64,000 nucleotides of DNA from an uncultured bacterium (GTDB lineage: Bacteria; Planctomycetota; JAJSAM01; JAJVHW01): positions 1-64,000 of the forward strand of contig CALKVK010000015.1 of assembly GCA_937996235.1 (NCBI GenBank), read 5' to 3'. Each line of letters starts with the position of its first letter. Position 1 is the first letter of the stretch. This document shows, piece after piece, positions 42,146 to 50,586 of this stretch. The notes under the pieces are model-generated. The model was not told where the DNA came from, ran no database searches, and saw nothing but the letters and a program-made list of their open reading frames with translations. The position numbers and the translations under genes are program-made.

Positions 42146-43849
42146 ATGAAATCCTCCAACCTGTTGCTCGTCGCGTGGTGCGCGCTCGTCGCCGTGGTGG
42201 CGTTCTTCCTCGTGCGCGCGATCCTCCCGGGCGACACGCCGCCGAACCCGGACGAGGCCGTCGTCGGTCCGCTGAGCCCGGGTCCGGAGACGGGCTCGAA
42301 GACCCCTGGACCGCGTCATCCGGACGGCGGACCCGCCGGCCCCCGCGACACGCCGCAGCGCCGCAAGAACCCCGTCGTCCTCGGCCGCGTCGTCGACGGC
42401 GACGGCAACGCCGTGCCCGACGCGACCGTGCGCATCGCGCTGCCCGTGGAGAGCGTCCCGGCGGCGGAGACCTCGTCGCCCGAGGACATCGCGTTCCTCT
42501 ACTCGCTGCTCATCGTCATGGACGAGGACATCGAGCGCCCGCGGCCGTTCGCCGCGTTCGGCAAGAGCCTCTCGGGCGCCGCGGGGGCGCGCGCCGGCGC
42601 GGCGGAGCTCGCGCACGTGACCACGGGCGCCGACGGCCGGTTCGAGTGCCCGGTGCCCGGCGGCGGCGGACGCGGCCCGTTCCGCGTGACCGTCGAGTCC
42701 GCGCTCGGCAAGGCGTCGGCGCAGGGCGTGCAGCCGGACGACGAGATCGAGCTGACGGTCGGCCCGGTGGCCGCCGTCACCGGCACGGTCACGAGCGGCG
42801 GCAGCAACGTCGGGGTGGCGGGCGCGATCATCGTGCTCGACGACGGCGAGGGCCGGCACACGGCCACCTCCGCCGCCGACGGCAGCTTCCGCATCGAGGG
42901 CGTGGGCCCCGGCAGCTACCTCGCGAACGTGGCCGCGACGGGTCAGCCGCCGCTCATGGACGCCACCGTGAAGGTGCTCCCGGGCCGGCCGCTCGAGCTG
43001 CGCCTGCCGCGCGGCACCACGCTGCACGTCGTCGCGGTCCTGACCGCGCTCGACCCGGAGGACGTCCAGGGCGACCGGCCGCTGGCGGACGCGCAGATCG
43101 CCGTGCTCCACCAGGACACGCTGCAGTACGTCCTCGGGAAGACCGACGCGAACGGCGTCGTCGACTTCGACGGACTGCCGCCCGGCACGTACTCCGTGAG
43201 CGGCCGCGGTGCGCGCGCGATCCCGTTCGGCGAGGAGATCGTGAACGTCACCGGCGAGCAGCTCCGGCAGGAGGTCGAGCTGTCGTTCGACCCCGCCGTG
43301 GACACGGAGGTGACGGTCGTCGACGAGGGCGGCGCGCCGCTCGCGGGGATGACGTTCTACACCGCCAACGTGGACGAGATGTACGACGCCGTCCGCTCGG
43401 TGCGCGTGCCGGGCCAGACCGACGCCCAGGGACGGTTCACGTTCCCGTTCGAGTTCGAGGGACCGCGCGCGCTGCTCTTCGGGTTCAAGAAGGGCTTCGC
43501 GATGGTGCGCGTCTACCCCGAGAGCCACGACGAGGGCGCACCCATGCGCGTCGTCGCGCACCCGGCCGTGCGCGTCCACGGCCTCGTGAGGACCCCCGAG
43601 GGCACGCCGGTGCCGGACGCGCTCGTGCTGCTCGACGTCGAGCCCGACGACGTCGACGGGTTCGACGACGACCTGAGCGTGCAGATCCGCTCGGGCCCGG
43701 ACGGCCGCTACGACTTCCCCTACCTGCCGCGCGGCGCCGTCTATCTCTCGGCGGAGCTCGGCGAAGAGGCGTGGAGCGACGACATCGAGATCGAGATGGT
43801 CGACGGGAAGTCCGAGTACGAGCAGGACATCGAGCTGGAGGTCGAGTAG
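42146..43849 (+). CDS. Membrane-anchored carboxypeptidase-regulatory-like repeat protein
   Basis: The 567-residue protein has an N-terminal membrane segment (about 6-25), a Pro/Gly-rich spacer, and then several beta-sandwich units of the CarboxypepD_reg type. The repeating signatures are V-x-G-R-V...G-x-x-V-P-x-A-x-V and D-G-x-F-x-x-x-x-L-P-P-G-x-Y, for example TSAADGSFRIEGVGPGSYL, TDANGVVDFDGLPPGTYSV and SGPDGRYDFPYLPRGAVYL. It is exposed outside the cytoplasm and probably structural or adhesive; no catalytic residues are seen. Such proteins are common in planctomycetes. The ATG at 42146 has GGAG a few bases upstream. Confidence 0.8.
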   Translation: MKSSNLLLVAWCALVAVVAFFLVRAILPGDTPPNPDEAVVGPLSPGPETGSKTPGPRHPDGGPAGPRDTPQRRKNPVVLGRVVDGDGNAVPDATVRIALPVESVPAAETSSPEDIAFLYSLLIVMDEDIERPRPFAAFGKSLSGAAGARAGAAELAHVTTGADGRFECPVPGGGGRGPFRVTVESALGKASAQGVQPDDEIELTVGPVAAVTGTVTSGGSNVGVAGAIIVLDDGEGRHTATSAADGSFRIEGVGPGSYLANVAATGQPPLMDATVKVLPGRPLELRLPRGTTLHVVAVLTALDPEDVQGDRPLADAQIAVLHQDTLQYVLGKTDANGVVDFDGLPPGTYSVSGRGARAIPFGEEIVNVTGEQLRQEVELSFDPAVDTEVTVVDEGGAPLAGMTFYTANVDEMYDAVRSVRVPGQTDAQGRFTFPFEFEGPRALLFGFKKGFAMVRVYPESHDEGAPMRVVAHPAVRVHGLVRTPEGTPVPDALVLLDVEPDDVDGFDDDLSVQIRSGPDGRYDFPYLPRGAVYLSAELGEEAWSDDIEIEMVDGKSEYEQDIELEVE

Positions 43850-43867
43850 CCCGCGCGGCGCGCCGCG

Positions 43868-44767
43868 ATGTCCTGGTGCGATCTCCATCTGCACTCCACG
43901 GCCTCGGACGGGACGGAGCGGCCCGCCGAGGTCGTGCGCCTCGCGCGGCGCGCGCGCCTCGCCGCGATGGCGCTCACGGACCACGACACGTTCGACGGCC
44001 TCGACGAGGCGCTCGACGCCGGGCGCAAGCAGGGCGTGGAGGTGGTCGCGGGCGTCGAGCTGAGCCTCCCCCACGACCGCGGCAGCTTCCACCTGATCGC
44101 GCTCGACGTGGACCCGTCGCACGCCGCGATCCGCGACGTCGCCGCGCGCCTGAAGGACGCGCGCGGCCCGCGCAACGCCGGCGTGATCGCGCGGCTCCGG
44201 GCCCTCGGCGTGGACATCACGCTCGACGAGGTCGTCGCCGAGGCGGGCGGCCCCGACCAGGTCGTCGCGCGGCCGCACATCGCACGCGTGCTGGTGCGCA
44301 AGGGTGCCGTGCGCGACGTGCAGGAGGCGTTCGACCGCTTCCTCGGGCGCGGCGCGCCCGCCTACGTCGAGCGCGAGCGCGTCGCGCTCGAGGAGTGCGT
44401 CGCCGCGACGCGCGCGGCCGGCGGTGCCACGGTCGTGTGCCACCCGTTCACGCTCGGCTTCGCCGTGCCCGGCCTGCCCGAGGCCGAGCAGCGCTTCCAC
44501 GCGTTCCTCGCAGACGCCGCCGCACGCGGCGTGGACGCGGTCGAGGCGCGCTACGGCAGCTACACGCGCCGCCAGGAGCGCTTCTTCGAGGCGGCGACCG
44601 AGGCGGCGGGGCTGCTCCCGTCGGGCGGCTCGGACTTCCACGGCTCCATGAAGCCGGGGCTGCGCGTCGGCTCGGGCCGCGGGCGCATGCGCGTCCCCCT
44701 CGCGTGGCTCGACGCGCTCAGGGAGCGCGCGGCGTCGCGGCGCGACGTGCGTCGCGCAGCTCGCTGA
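43868..44767 (+). CDS. PHP-domain phosphoesterase
   Basis: The 299-residue metal-dependent hydrolase has the four PHP motifs: DLHLHSTASDG, LTDHDTFDGL with GVELS, VVCHPF, and GGSDFHG. It most resembles the TrpH/YciV group, which removes 3'-phosphates from nucleoside 3',5'-bisphosphates or acts as a 5'-3' RNA exonuclease; which one applies here cannot be told. The start is ATG at 43868. The last 50 bases overlap the 3' end of the convergent glycosyltransferase gene. Confidence 0.88.
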   Translation: MSWCDLHLHSTASDGTERPAEVVRLARRARLAAMALTDHDTFDGLDEALDAGRKQGVEVVAGVELSLPHDRGSFHLIALDVDPSHAAIRDVAARLKDARGPRNAGVIARLRALGVDITLDEVVAEAGGPDQVVARPHIARVLVRKGAVRDVQEAFDRFLGRGAPAYVERERVALEECVAATRAAGGATVVCHPFTLGFAVPGLPEAEQRFHAFLADAAARGVDAVEARYGSYTRRQERFFEAATEAAGLLPSGGSDFHGSMKPGLRVGSGRGRMRVPLAWLDALRERAASRRDVRRAAR

Positions 44768-45893
44768 GCCAGCGCTCGGTGCGGACGACGCACAGCTCGA
44801 GCGGGTAGAGCCGCTCGACGCGCTCGCGCGCCGCGGCCCCGATGCGCCGCGCCGCGCCGCGGTCGCGCAGCACGTCTGCGAGCGCCCGCGCGAGCGCCGG
44901 GACGTCGCGGCGCGGGACGAGCCGTCCGGTGCGGCCGTCCTCGACCTGCTCGTCGATCGAGCCGACGCGTGTCGCGACCACGGGCCGCGCGGCCGCCATC
45001 GCCTCGAGCACGACCATCGGCAGGCCCTCGTCGTCGCTGCTCAGGACGAGCGTGTCGGCGGCCGTGAGCAGCGCCGCCACGTCGCGCCGGAAGCCGATGA
45101 GGTGCGCGCTGCGCTCGAGGCCGAGAGCTGCGCGCTGCGTCTCGAGCGCCGACTGCAGCTTGCCCGTGCCCGCGATCACGAGGTGCGCCTCGGGCAGCTC
45201 GTCGCGGACGGCGCGGAACGCCTCGAGCAGCAGGTCGAAGCGCTTCTGGTCGTTCAGGCGGCCGATCGCGACCGCGACCGGCGCGTCGGCCGGCAGGCCG
45301 AGCTCCGCCCGCAGGGCCGCGGCGCGCTCGGCGTCGACGCGGTAGCGCTCGGGGCGCACGCCGTACGGGATGGCGCGGACGCTCTCCGGGTCGAGACCGC
45401 CGGCGGCGACGATCTCGTCGCGCATGCGCTGCGAGAGCGTGACGACGCCGTCGAGGAACAGCTCGTACGTCAGCCGGTAGCGCAGCCCGGGGCGCGTCTC
45501 GACGAGCCCCATGAACGCGACGACGGGCGGCGCGCCCGCGAGCTTCGCCGCGAAGCCCGCCGCGCGGATGCCGCGGTGCAGCTTCGTCGCGACCACGTCC
45601 ACGCCCTGGTCGAGCATGAAGCGCGAGAGCTTGCGCGCCTGGCCGAGGTGGAAGTCGGCGCGGAGCGGCACGGCGAGCGACGGGACGTCGTTGTCCGCGC
45701 AGCGGGCCAGCCACGCGCTGCCCGGACGCCCCGCCGCGCTGACGGCGTGCCCCCGGCCCCGCAGGCCGAGCGCCACGTCCATCAGCCAGCGCTCCACGCC
45801 GCCCCAGCCGTCGCCGCCCATCGGGTTGACCATCAGCAGCGACAGCGGCCGCGGCGGCGCGGACGCGTCGGGCGCGTCCACCTCGAACGTCAA
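44718..45893 (-). CDS. Glycosyltransferase, GT4-like
   Basis: The 391-residue protein has the two-Rossmann-fold GT-B layout: MVNPMGGDGWGGVERWLMDVA at the start, AIGRLNDQKRFDLLLEAF before the second domain, and the donor site SSDDEGLPMVVLEAMAAARPVV. It probably transfers a sugar from a nucleotide sugar for lipopolysaccharide or exopolysaccharide; the substrate is unknown. The TTG at 45893 is chosen because GGAGGAGC lies directly upstream. A longer ATG start at 45965 would add sequence unlike the family. It ends by overlapping the PHP gene tail to tail. Confidence 0.88.
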   Translation of the reverse strand: MTFEVDAPDASAPPRPLSLLMVNPMGGDGWGGVERWLMDVALGLRGRGHAVSAAGRPGSAWLARCADNDVPSLAVPLRADFHLGQARKLSRFMLDQGVDVVATKLHRGIRAAGFAAKLAGAPPVVAFMGLVETRPGLRYRLTYELFLDGVVTLSQRMRDEIVAAGGLDPESVRAIPYGVRPERYRVDAERAAALRAELGLPADAPVAVAIGRLNDQKRFDLLLEAFRAVRDELPEAHLVIAGTGKLQSALETQRAALGLERSAHLIGFRRDVAALLTAADTLVLSSDDEGLPMVVLEAMAAARPVVATRVGSIDEQVEDGRTGRLVPRRDVPALARALADVLRDRGAARRIGAAARERVERLYPLELCVVRTERWLSELRDARRAATPRAP

Positions 45894-45999
45894 AGCTCCT
45901 CCTCGCCCTTCGAGAGCAGCGGTCCCGTGCGCGGCTGCGCCCCGCGCACGCCGCGTCAGCGTCACCCGCGGAGCGTGGCGCGCCTACGTGAAAACCGGA

Positions 46000-46545
46000 T
46001 CAACTCCCCGTGCAGGGGCGCACGAGTCCGAGCTCCTCGAGCCGCCGCAGCACGAGCGCTGTGCTCTCCTCGAGGGTCTGGTGCGCCGTCTCGCACACGA
46101 TCTCGGGCGCGAGCGGCTCCTCGTACGGGTCGTCGATGCCGGTGAAGCCGCGGATCTCGCCCGCGCGCGCCTTCGCGTAGAGGCCCTTCACGTCGCGCGA
46201 CTCCGCGACCTCGAGCGGCACCTTCACGTGCACCTCGACGAAGCGGGGCGACTGCGCGCGCAGCTCCTCGCGGATCGCACGGTACGGGCTGATGACCGCG
46301 CACACGGCCGCGCAGCCGTGCTTCGCCAGCGTGTTCGCGACCCAGCCGATGCGCCGCACGTTGGTGTCGCGGTCCTCCTTCGAGAACCCGAGCCCCTTCG
46401 TCAGGTGCGTGCGGATGACGTCGCCGTCGAGCAGCTCGTGCTCGACGCCGCGGCGCACGAACTCGGCCACGACGGCGTTCGCGAGCGTGCTCTTGCCCGC
46501 TCCCGACAGCCCGGTGAACCACAGCACGAAGCCCGGATCCCGCAC
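46000..46545 (-). CDS. cysC: Adenylyl-sulfate (APS) kinase
   Basis: CysC phosphorylates APS to PAPS, the donor for sulfation or for sulfate reduction. The 181-residue protein shows WFTGLSGAGKST, LLDGDVIRTHL, GLGFSKEDRDTNVRRIGWVA, ISPYRAIREEL and the KGLYAKARAGEI loop. The GTG at 46545 has GGAGG eight bases upstream; a GTG 9 bases earlier overlaps that site. It lies between two glycosyltransferase genes without cysD, cysN or a sulfotransferase. A role in making sulfated surface polysaccharide is a reasonable inference. Confidence 0.93.
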   Translation of the reverse strand: MRDPGFVLWFTGLSGAGKSTLANAVVAEFVRRGVEHELLDGDVIRTHLTKGLGFSKEDRDTNVRRIGWVANTLAKHGCAAVCAVISPYRAIREELRAQSPRFVEVHVKVPLEVAESRDVKGLYAKARAGEIRGFTGIDDPYEEPLAPEIVCETAHQTLEESTALVLRRLEELGLVRPCTGS

Positions 46546-46576
46546 GCGACGCACCTCCCGCGAACTCGGCCCGAAC

Positions 46577-47368
46577 CTACCCCGGCGCGCCGCCGCGGGA
46601 AGACGATTCGGCATCGGGCTCGAAGAACCAGCGCGGACCGAGGCGCCGCCGCAGCCAGACGGCCGCACGGTGCGGCCGCGTGGGCGCGAGCCCCGCGCGC
46701 ACGTACATCTCCGCGACGTCCACGCGCCGCCACGGGTGCTCCTCGCCCGACGCGATCACGCTCTTGTGGCCGTGGTGGACGAGGAACGGCGGCTCGTTCG
46801 CGCAGCGCCGGTAGATCCAGCCGCGCGCGAACGCGCGCGCGCACCAGTCGTACGGCGCGCCGTTCCACGGATAGCGCTCGGCGTCGAGCAGTCCGACGGC
46901 GTCGAACGCCTCGCGCCGCATGAAGAAGACGGAGCCGTCCACGCAGCCGTAGACGGGGCCGATGCGCTTCCAGTTGAGCGCCGTGCCCGTGACGGCGACG
47001 CGCGGGTCGCGCTCGAGCACGGCCGCGAGCCGCCGCACCCAGTCGTCGGCGAGGACCTCGCAGTCCGGATTGAGCAGCAGCACGTAGCGCGAGCGCGGAT
47101 CGACGAGCCGCAGCCCCTGGTTGCAGGCCGGCGCCCACAGCACGTTCTCCTCGTTCTGGACGAGGCGCAGCCGCCCCGCGCGCTCCTCGGCGACGTTCAG
47201 CGCGCGCGTCTCGGCGCCGGACGCGTTGTCCACGACGATCAGCTCGTACGGCTCCGCGGTGCGCGCGGCGAGCGACGCGTAGAGCCGCGCCGCCCACTCG
47301 GGCGCGTTCCACGTCACCGTCACGACGGAGAGCACGGGTGCGTCTCCGCCAGGGGTCACCGCCGGCAT
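46577..47368 (-). CDS. Glycosyltransferase family 2 protein
   Basis: The 263-residue GT-A enzyme has VVTVTWNAPEWAARLYASL, IVVDNASGAETRALNV, the LLLNPDCEVLADDWV metal-site region and the acceptor-side SVFFMRREAFDAVGLLDAE. It resembles rhamnosyl- and mannosyltransferase-like GT2 proteins; the substrate is unknown. The ATG at 47368 lies seven bases from a -10 box, so the mRNA may be leaderless. It heads a three-gene series with cysC and the GT4 gene. Confidence 0.88.
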   Translation of the reverse strand: MPAVTPGGDAPVLSVVTVTWNAPEWAARLYASLAARTAEPYELIVVDNASGAETRALNVAEERAGRLRLVQNEENVLWAPACNQGLRLVDPRSRYVLLLNPDCEVLADDWVRRLAAVLERDPRVAVTGTALNWKRIGPVYGCVDGSVFFMRREAFDAVGLLDAERYPWNGAPYDWCARAFARGWIYRRCANEPPFLVHHGHKSVIASGEEHPWRRVDVAEMYVRAGLAPTRPHRAAVWLRRRLGPRWFFEPDAESSSRGGAPG

Positions 47369-47375
47369 CCGGCGG

Positions 47376-47381
47376 AGGGTA
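47376..47381 (-). promoter_or_regulatory. -10 box directly before the GT2 gene
   Basis: The minus strand reads TACCCT, then 7 bases, then the ATG. With normal promoter spacing, transcription would start at or next to the A of the ATG. No Shine-Dalgarno sequence is present. Confidence 0.5.
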
Positions 47382-47454
47382 GCCCGGACCATTCGCCAGC
47401 CTCGCGCAGTTCGCAGCGACCGCCGGCGCGCGCGACGGCCGACGGCACGGGAAC

Positions 47455-47463
47455 TGCTACACT
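47455..47463 (+). promoter_or_regulatory. Extended -10 promoter for the exported protein gene
   Basis: TGCTACACT combines a TGN extension with a TANNNT box. It lies 47 bases before the ATG at 47511, ahead of a GGAGGA ribosome binding site. Confidence 0.45.
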
Positions 47464-47510
47464 CCGGCGCCGCGCGCCCCGGCGCGCCGTCCCGTGGAGG
47501 AGTGAGTCCG

Positions 47511-48470
47511 ATGCGCACGTGTTCCCCGATCGTCCTCGCAGCCCTGGTCGCCGCCGTCGGCGCGTCGCACGTCGCGCGTGCGGACGGCGAGGGCGCGCAG
47601 CGCCCTGCCGCGCCCGCACCCGCCGACGCGGCCGAGACGCCGCGCAAGGTGGACGCCGACGCGCTCGCGCAGCTCGAGCGCTGGGACGGCGCGATGCACG
47701 TCCCCACGCGCGACGTGAAGAAGGAGCTCACCGCGAAGGCCGAGGGCAAGATCCCGGACGTCCTCGGGAAGGGGCAGCTCGAGGCCACGCTGTCGTGGAC
47801 GCCGGAGGGCGGGATCGACCTCGACGTCACGCTGCCGCGCGAGTTCGCGGAGCGCCAGCCGCCGCAGGCGGTGACCATGCTGCGCGAGATGCTGCGCGCG
47901 CGCGCGAAGGAGTCGCTGCGGCCCGCGCTCGAGAAGCCGTCGGCGATGGCGACGGACTACGACGTCGCGCTGACGAAGAAGAAGGCGAAGGACGCGGAGA
48001 TCCGCGGCGTGGAGCTGCTCGCGCACGCGAAGGCCGCGCGCTTCGAGCGGCGGCGCATGTGGTTCGACGCGGACGGCCGCTGCGAGTCCGAGACGATGGT
48101 CCTGCGCATCGACCCGGCGACGCAGGACATCATCGAGCAGTCGCTGATCGGCGCCGAGGTCGAGACGACGTACGGCTACGAGAAGCACGGCGAGCGCAGC
48201 GTGCTGACCCGCATGAACACGCTCATGCCGATCGGCGAGATGACCGTGAAGTACGACTACTTCGACGTCCCCGGCGGCACGCCGCTCCTGCGCGCCATCA
48301 CGCTCGAGCTCCCGGGCATGCTGCAGCACCCGATCGAGGTCACGTTCCACGACTACGTGGTGGACGGCACGGCCGTCGAGGCGACGAAGCCGGCCGACGC
48401 GCCCGCGGTGACGCCGAAGGACGCGCCCGGCGCGGGCGACGAGGGCGGGAAGGGCGACGAGTCGAAGTAG
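47511..48470 (+). CDS. Exported protein of unknown function
   Basis: The 319-residue protein has a signal peptide ending near AARADG (about residue 26), a short Ala/Pro-rich linker, and then a folded region of about 230 residues without a motif I recognise. The C-terminus is Ala/Pro/Asp-rich and ends GDEGGKGDESK. Alternating polar and hydrophobic residues (GIDLDVTL, SETMVLRIDP, YDYFDVPGG) suggest beta structure. The ATG at 47511 is preferred over GTG at 47502, which would sit on the ribosome binding site. It converges with the lipoprotein gene at 48480. Confidence 0.65.
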   Translation: MRTCSPIVLAALVAAVGASHVARADGEGAQRPAAPAPADAAETPRKVDADALAQLERWDGAMHVPTRDVKKELTAKAEGKIPDVLGKGQLEATLSWTPEGGIDLDVTLPREFAERQPPQAVTMLREMLRARAKESLRPALEKPSAMATDYDVALTKKKAKDAEIRGVELLAHAKAARFERRRMWFDADGRCESETMVLRIDPATQDIIEQSLIGAEVETTYGYEKHGERSVLTRMNTLMPIGEMTVKYDYFDVPGGTPLLRAITLELPGMLQHPIEVTFHDYVVDGTAVEATKPADAPAVTPKDAPGAGDEGGKGDESK

Positions 48471-48479
48471 CGCCCGTCG

Positions 48480-49037
48480 CTACCGTCCGGGGTTGCGCTG
48501 CTTCGTGGGCGGGCTGCCGCCCGCGGCGTCCGCCGCGAACCCGGACTCGAGCCGGTAGACGATCAGGTTCGCGCGCTCGCGGTCGGCGGGCTGGTCCTTC
48601 CACACGGCGCGCGCGGGCTGCGTGGGGTCCACGAGGTCCTCGTTGCGCTGCACGAGCACCGCACAGCGCGCGACGTACCGGCCGGGCGCGGTCTCGTCGA
48701 AGCGCAGGTGCACACGGCGCCGCACGCCCTGGAAGCGCGCCGGGGCGAGCAGCGTGCGCCAGGCGGTCACCATCGAGCGCTCCGAGCGGCGGCTCCGCAG
48801 CGAGTCCGGCGCGTAGCCGTCGGCCTGCAGGTCGAACTTCGCGCGCTCCCACAGGAACTCGAACTCGGGCGCGGTGAGCGGCTTGCTGGAGACGTACGCG
48901 TCGTCGTCCGGGAGCGCGGCGTCCGGATCGCCCGAGAACGGCGAGTGCATGCCCTCGCAGCCGCCGAGACCGAGGGCGGCGGGGCAGAGGAGGAGCAGGA
49001 GCGCGGCGACGCGCGCGCGGCGAGCGGGGGTGCGCAT
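48480..49037 (-). CDS. Lipoprotein of unknown function
   Basis: The 185-residue protein has a basic, hydrophobic signal ending LGLGGC (Cys near residue 27), a good lipobox. The mature part contains EFEFLWERAKFDLQADGY and RRRVHLRFDETAPGRYVARC. I recognise no family. The ATG at 49037 follows a -10 box by seven bases and has no Shine-Dalgarno sequence. It ends 9 bases from the convergent stop at 48470. Confidence 0.7.
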   Translation of the reverse strand: MRTPARRARVAALLLLLCPAALGLGGCEGMHSPFSGDPDAALPDDDAYVSSKPLTAPEFEFLWERAKFDLQADGYAPDSLRSRRSERSMVTAWRTLLAPARFQGVRRRVHLRFDETAPGRYVARCAVLVQRNEDLVDPTQPARAVWKDQPADRERANLIVYRLESGFAADAAGGSPPTKQRNPGR

Positions 49038-49044
49038 CGGCGAG

Positions 49045-49050
49045 ACGATA
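49045..49050 (-). promoter_or_regulatory. -10 box directly before the lipoprotein gene
   Basis: The minus strand reads TATCGT, then 7 bases, then ATG, the same spacing as for the GT2 gene. This predicts a leaderless mRNA. Confidence 0.5.
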
Positions 49051-49131
49051 GCGATCCCGCGTCAGGATCGCGCCACATCCCGCCGACACCCGCCGGTCCG
49101 GGGGTCCTCCCCGCCGCGAGGCCGCGTGCGG

Positions 49132-49137
49132 TACCGT
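49132..49137 (+). promoter_or_regulatory. Candidate -10 box for der
   Basis: TACCGT lies 11 bases before the der ATG, leaving room for a leader of only about 5 bases. No Shine-Dalgarno sequence is present. Confidence 0.4.
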
Positions 49138-49148
49138 GCGCGGTTCCC

Positions 49149-50492
49149 ATGCCGCTACCGGCCATCGCGATCGTCGGACGTCCCAACGTCGGCAAGAGCA
49201 CGCTCCTGAACGCGTTCGCCGGCCGGCGCGTGTCCGTCGTCGACCCGACCGAGGGCGTGACGCGCGACCGAGTCGCCGCTCCGCTGCTGCGCGGGGAGCG
49301 CGCGTTCGAGGTGCTCGACACGGGCGGCATCGGGATCGTGGACCGCCAGGACCTCGAGGCGGATGTCGAGCGCCAGATCGGCGCGGCGCTCGAGGCCGCG
49401 TGCGCCGTGATCTTCGTGGTGGACGCGCGCGCCGGGCTGACGTCGCTCGACCGCGAGATCGGGCGGCGCCTGCACGCCATCGGCAAGCCCGTGGTGTTCG
49501 TCGCCAACAAGGCGGAGTCGGTGGCGCTCGAGCAGGGGCTCGACGAGTTCCGCGCCCTCGGCTTCGGGCCGCCGCTCGCCATCTCGGCGCAGAACGGCGA
49601 GAGCACCGAGGAGGCGCTCGAGCGCGCGCTGGCGTTCCTGCCCGAGGACACGCCCGCGGAGCTGCCCGGCGCAGCCGTGAAGGTCGCGATCGTCGGGCGC
49701 CGCAACGCCGGCAAGAGCACGCTCGTGAACGCGATCGCGCGGCAGGAGCGCGTGATCGTCTCGGAGAAGCCCGGCACGACGCGCGACGCCGTGGACGTGT
49801 GGATCGAGCGCGACGGCGCGCAGTGGGTGATCGTCGACACGGCGGGCTTCACGCAGCACGCGCGCGACGGGCGCGACCCGATCCAGTTCTACGGCGAGCA
49901 CCGCGCGCTCCGCGCGGTGCGCTACTGCGACGTCGCCGTGCTGCTGCTCGACGTGACGACGAAGATCAGCGGTCTCGAGAAGCGCCTCGCCGACGCCATC
50001 GCGGAGGCCGGGCGGCCGTGCTACCTCGTCGCGAACAAGTGGGACCTCGTGGACGGCGTGCCGACCGGCGAGTTCGACACGTACTACCGCGGCGTGCTCT
50101 CGGGCCTCTCGCGCGCGCCGCTCGCGTTCATCTCGGCGCAGACCGGGCGCAACGTCGAGCGCATGCTCGACGTCGTGCTCGAGCTCCACGCGCAGGCGGG
50201 GTTCGAGATCGGCACCGGCGAGCTGAACCGCTTCGTGCAGGCCGCCCTCGACACGCGCCCGCCGCGCATCCGCTCGGGCCGCCGCGCGCGCGTCTACTAC
50301 GCGACGCAGGTCGGTGTGCGTCCACCGACGTTCGCGCTCTACGTCAACGACCCGGGCCTCTTCGATCCGGCCTTCCGGCGCTACCTGGAGAACCGCTTCC
50401 GCGACACGTACCCGGTGCACGAGGTGCCGGTGCGCTTCGACTTCCGGCGCCGCGAGCGCAAGTCGCTCGGCGAACTCAAGGGCGGCGCCTGA
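49149..50492 (+). CDS. der: Ribosome-associated double GTPase Der (EngA)
   Basis: Der has two GTPase domains in tandem and a C-terminal KH-like domain and is needed for 50S assembly. In this 447-residue protein G1 is GRPNVGKST and DTGGIG, and the second set is GRRNAGKST, GTTRDAV, DTAGF and NKWD. The first G4 is NKAE rather than NKxD. The KH-like domain starts near residue 355. The ATG at 49149 is the only one close to the conserved start. Confidence 0.96.
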   Translation: MPLPAIAIVGRPNVGKSTLLNAFAGRRVSVVDPTEGVTRDRVAAPLLRGERAFEVLDTGGIGIVDRQDLEADVERQIGAALEAACAVIFVVDARAGLTSLDREIGRRLHAIGKPVVFVANKAESVALEQGLDEFRALGFGPPLAISAQNGESTEEALERALAFLPEDTPAELPGAAVKVAIVGRRNAGKSTLVNAIARQERVIVSEKPGTTRDAVDVWIERDGAQWVIVDTAGFTQHARDGRDPIQFYGEHRALRAVRYCDVAVLLLDVTTKISGLEKRLADAIAEAGRPCYLVANKWDLVDGVPTGEFDTYYRGVLSGLSRAPLAFISAQTGRNVERMLDVVLELHAQAGFEIGTGELNRFVQAALDTRPPRIRSGRRARVYYATQVGVRPPTFALYVNDPGLFDPAFRRYLENRFRDTYPVHEVPVRFDFRRRERKSLGELKGGA

Positions 50493-50557
50493 GAGCGCGC
50501 GCCGGAATGCGGCGGACGCCCCGCCAGAGGCCGCGGGCGCCGCGCGGCGCACTGCGC

Positions 50558-50563
50558 TACGAT
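50558..50563 (+). promoter_or_regulatory. Candidate -10 box for the peptide-transport operon
   Basis: TACGAT lies 23 bases before the ATG at 50587 and is followed by GGAGG (50576-50580), a normal leader with a ribosome binding site. No -35 match is seen in the 94-base gap after der. Confidence 0.45.
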
Positions 50564-50586
50564 CCCGGTCCAGGCGGAGGACGGAC

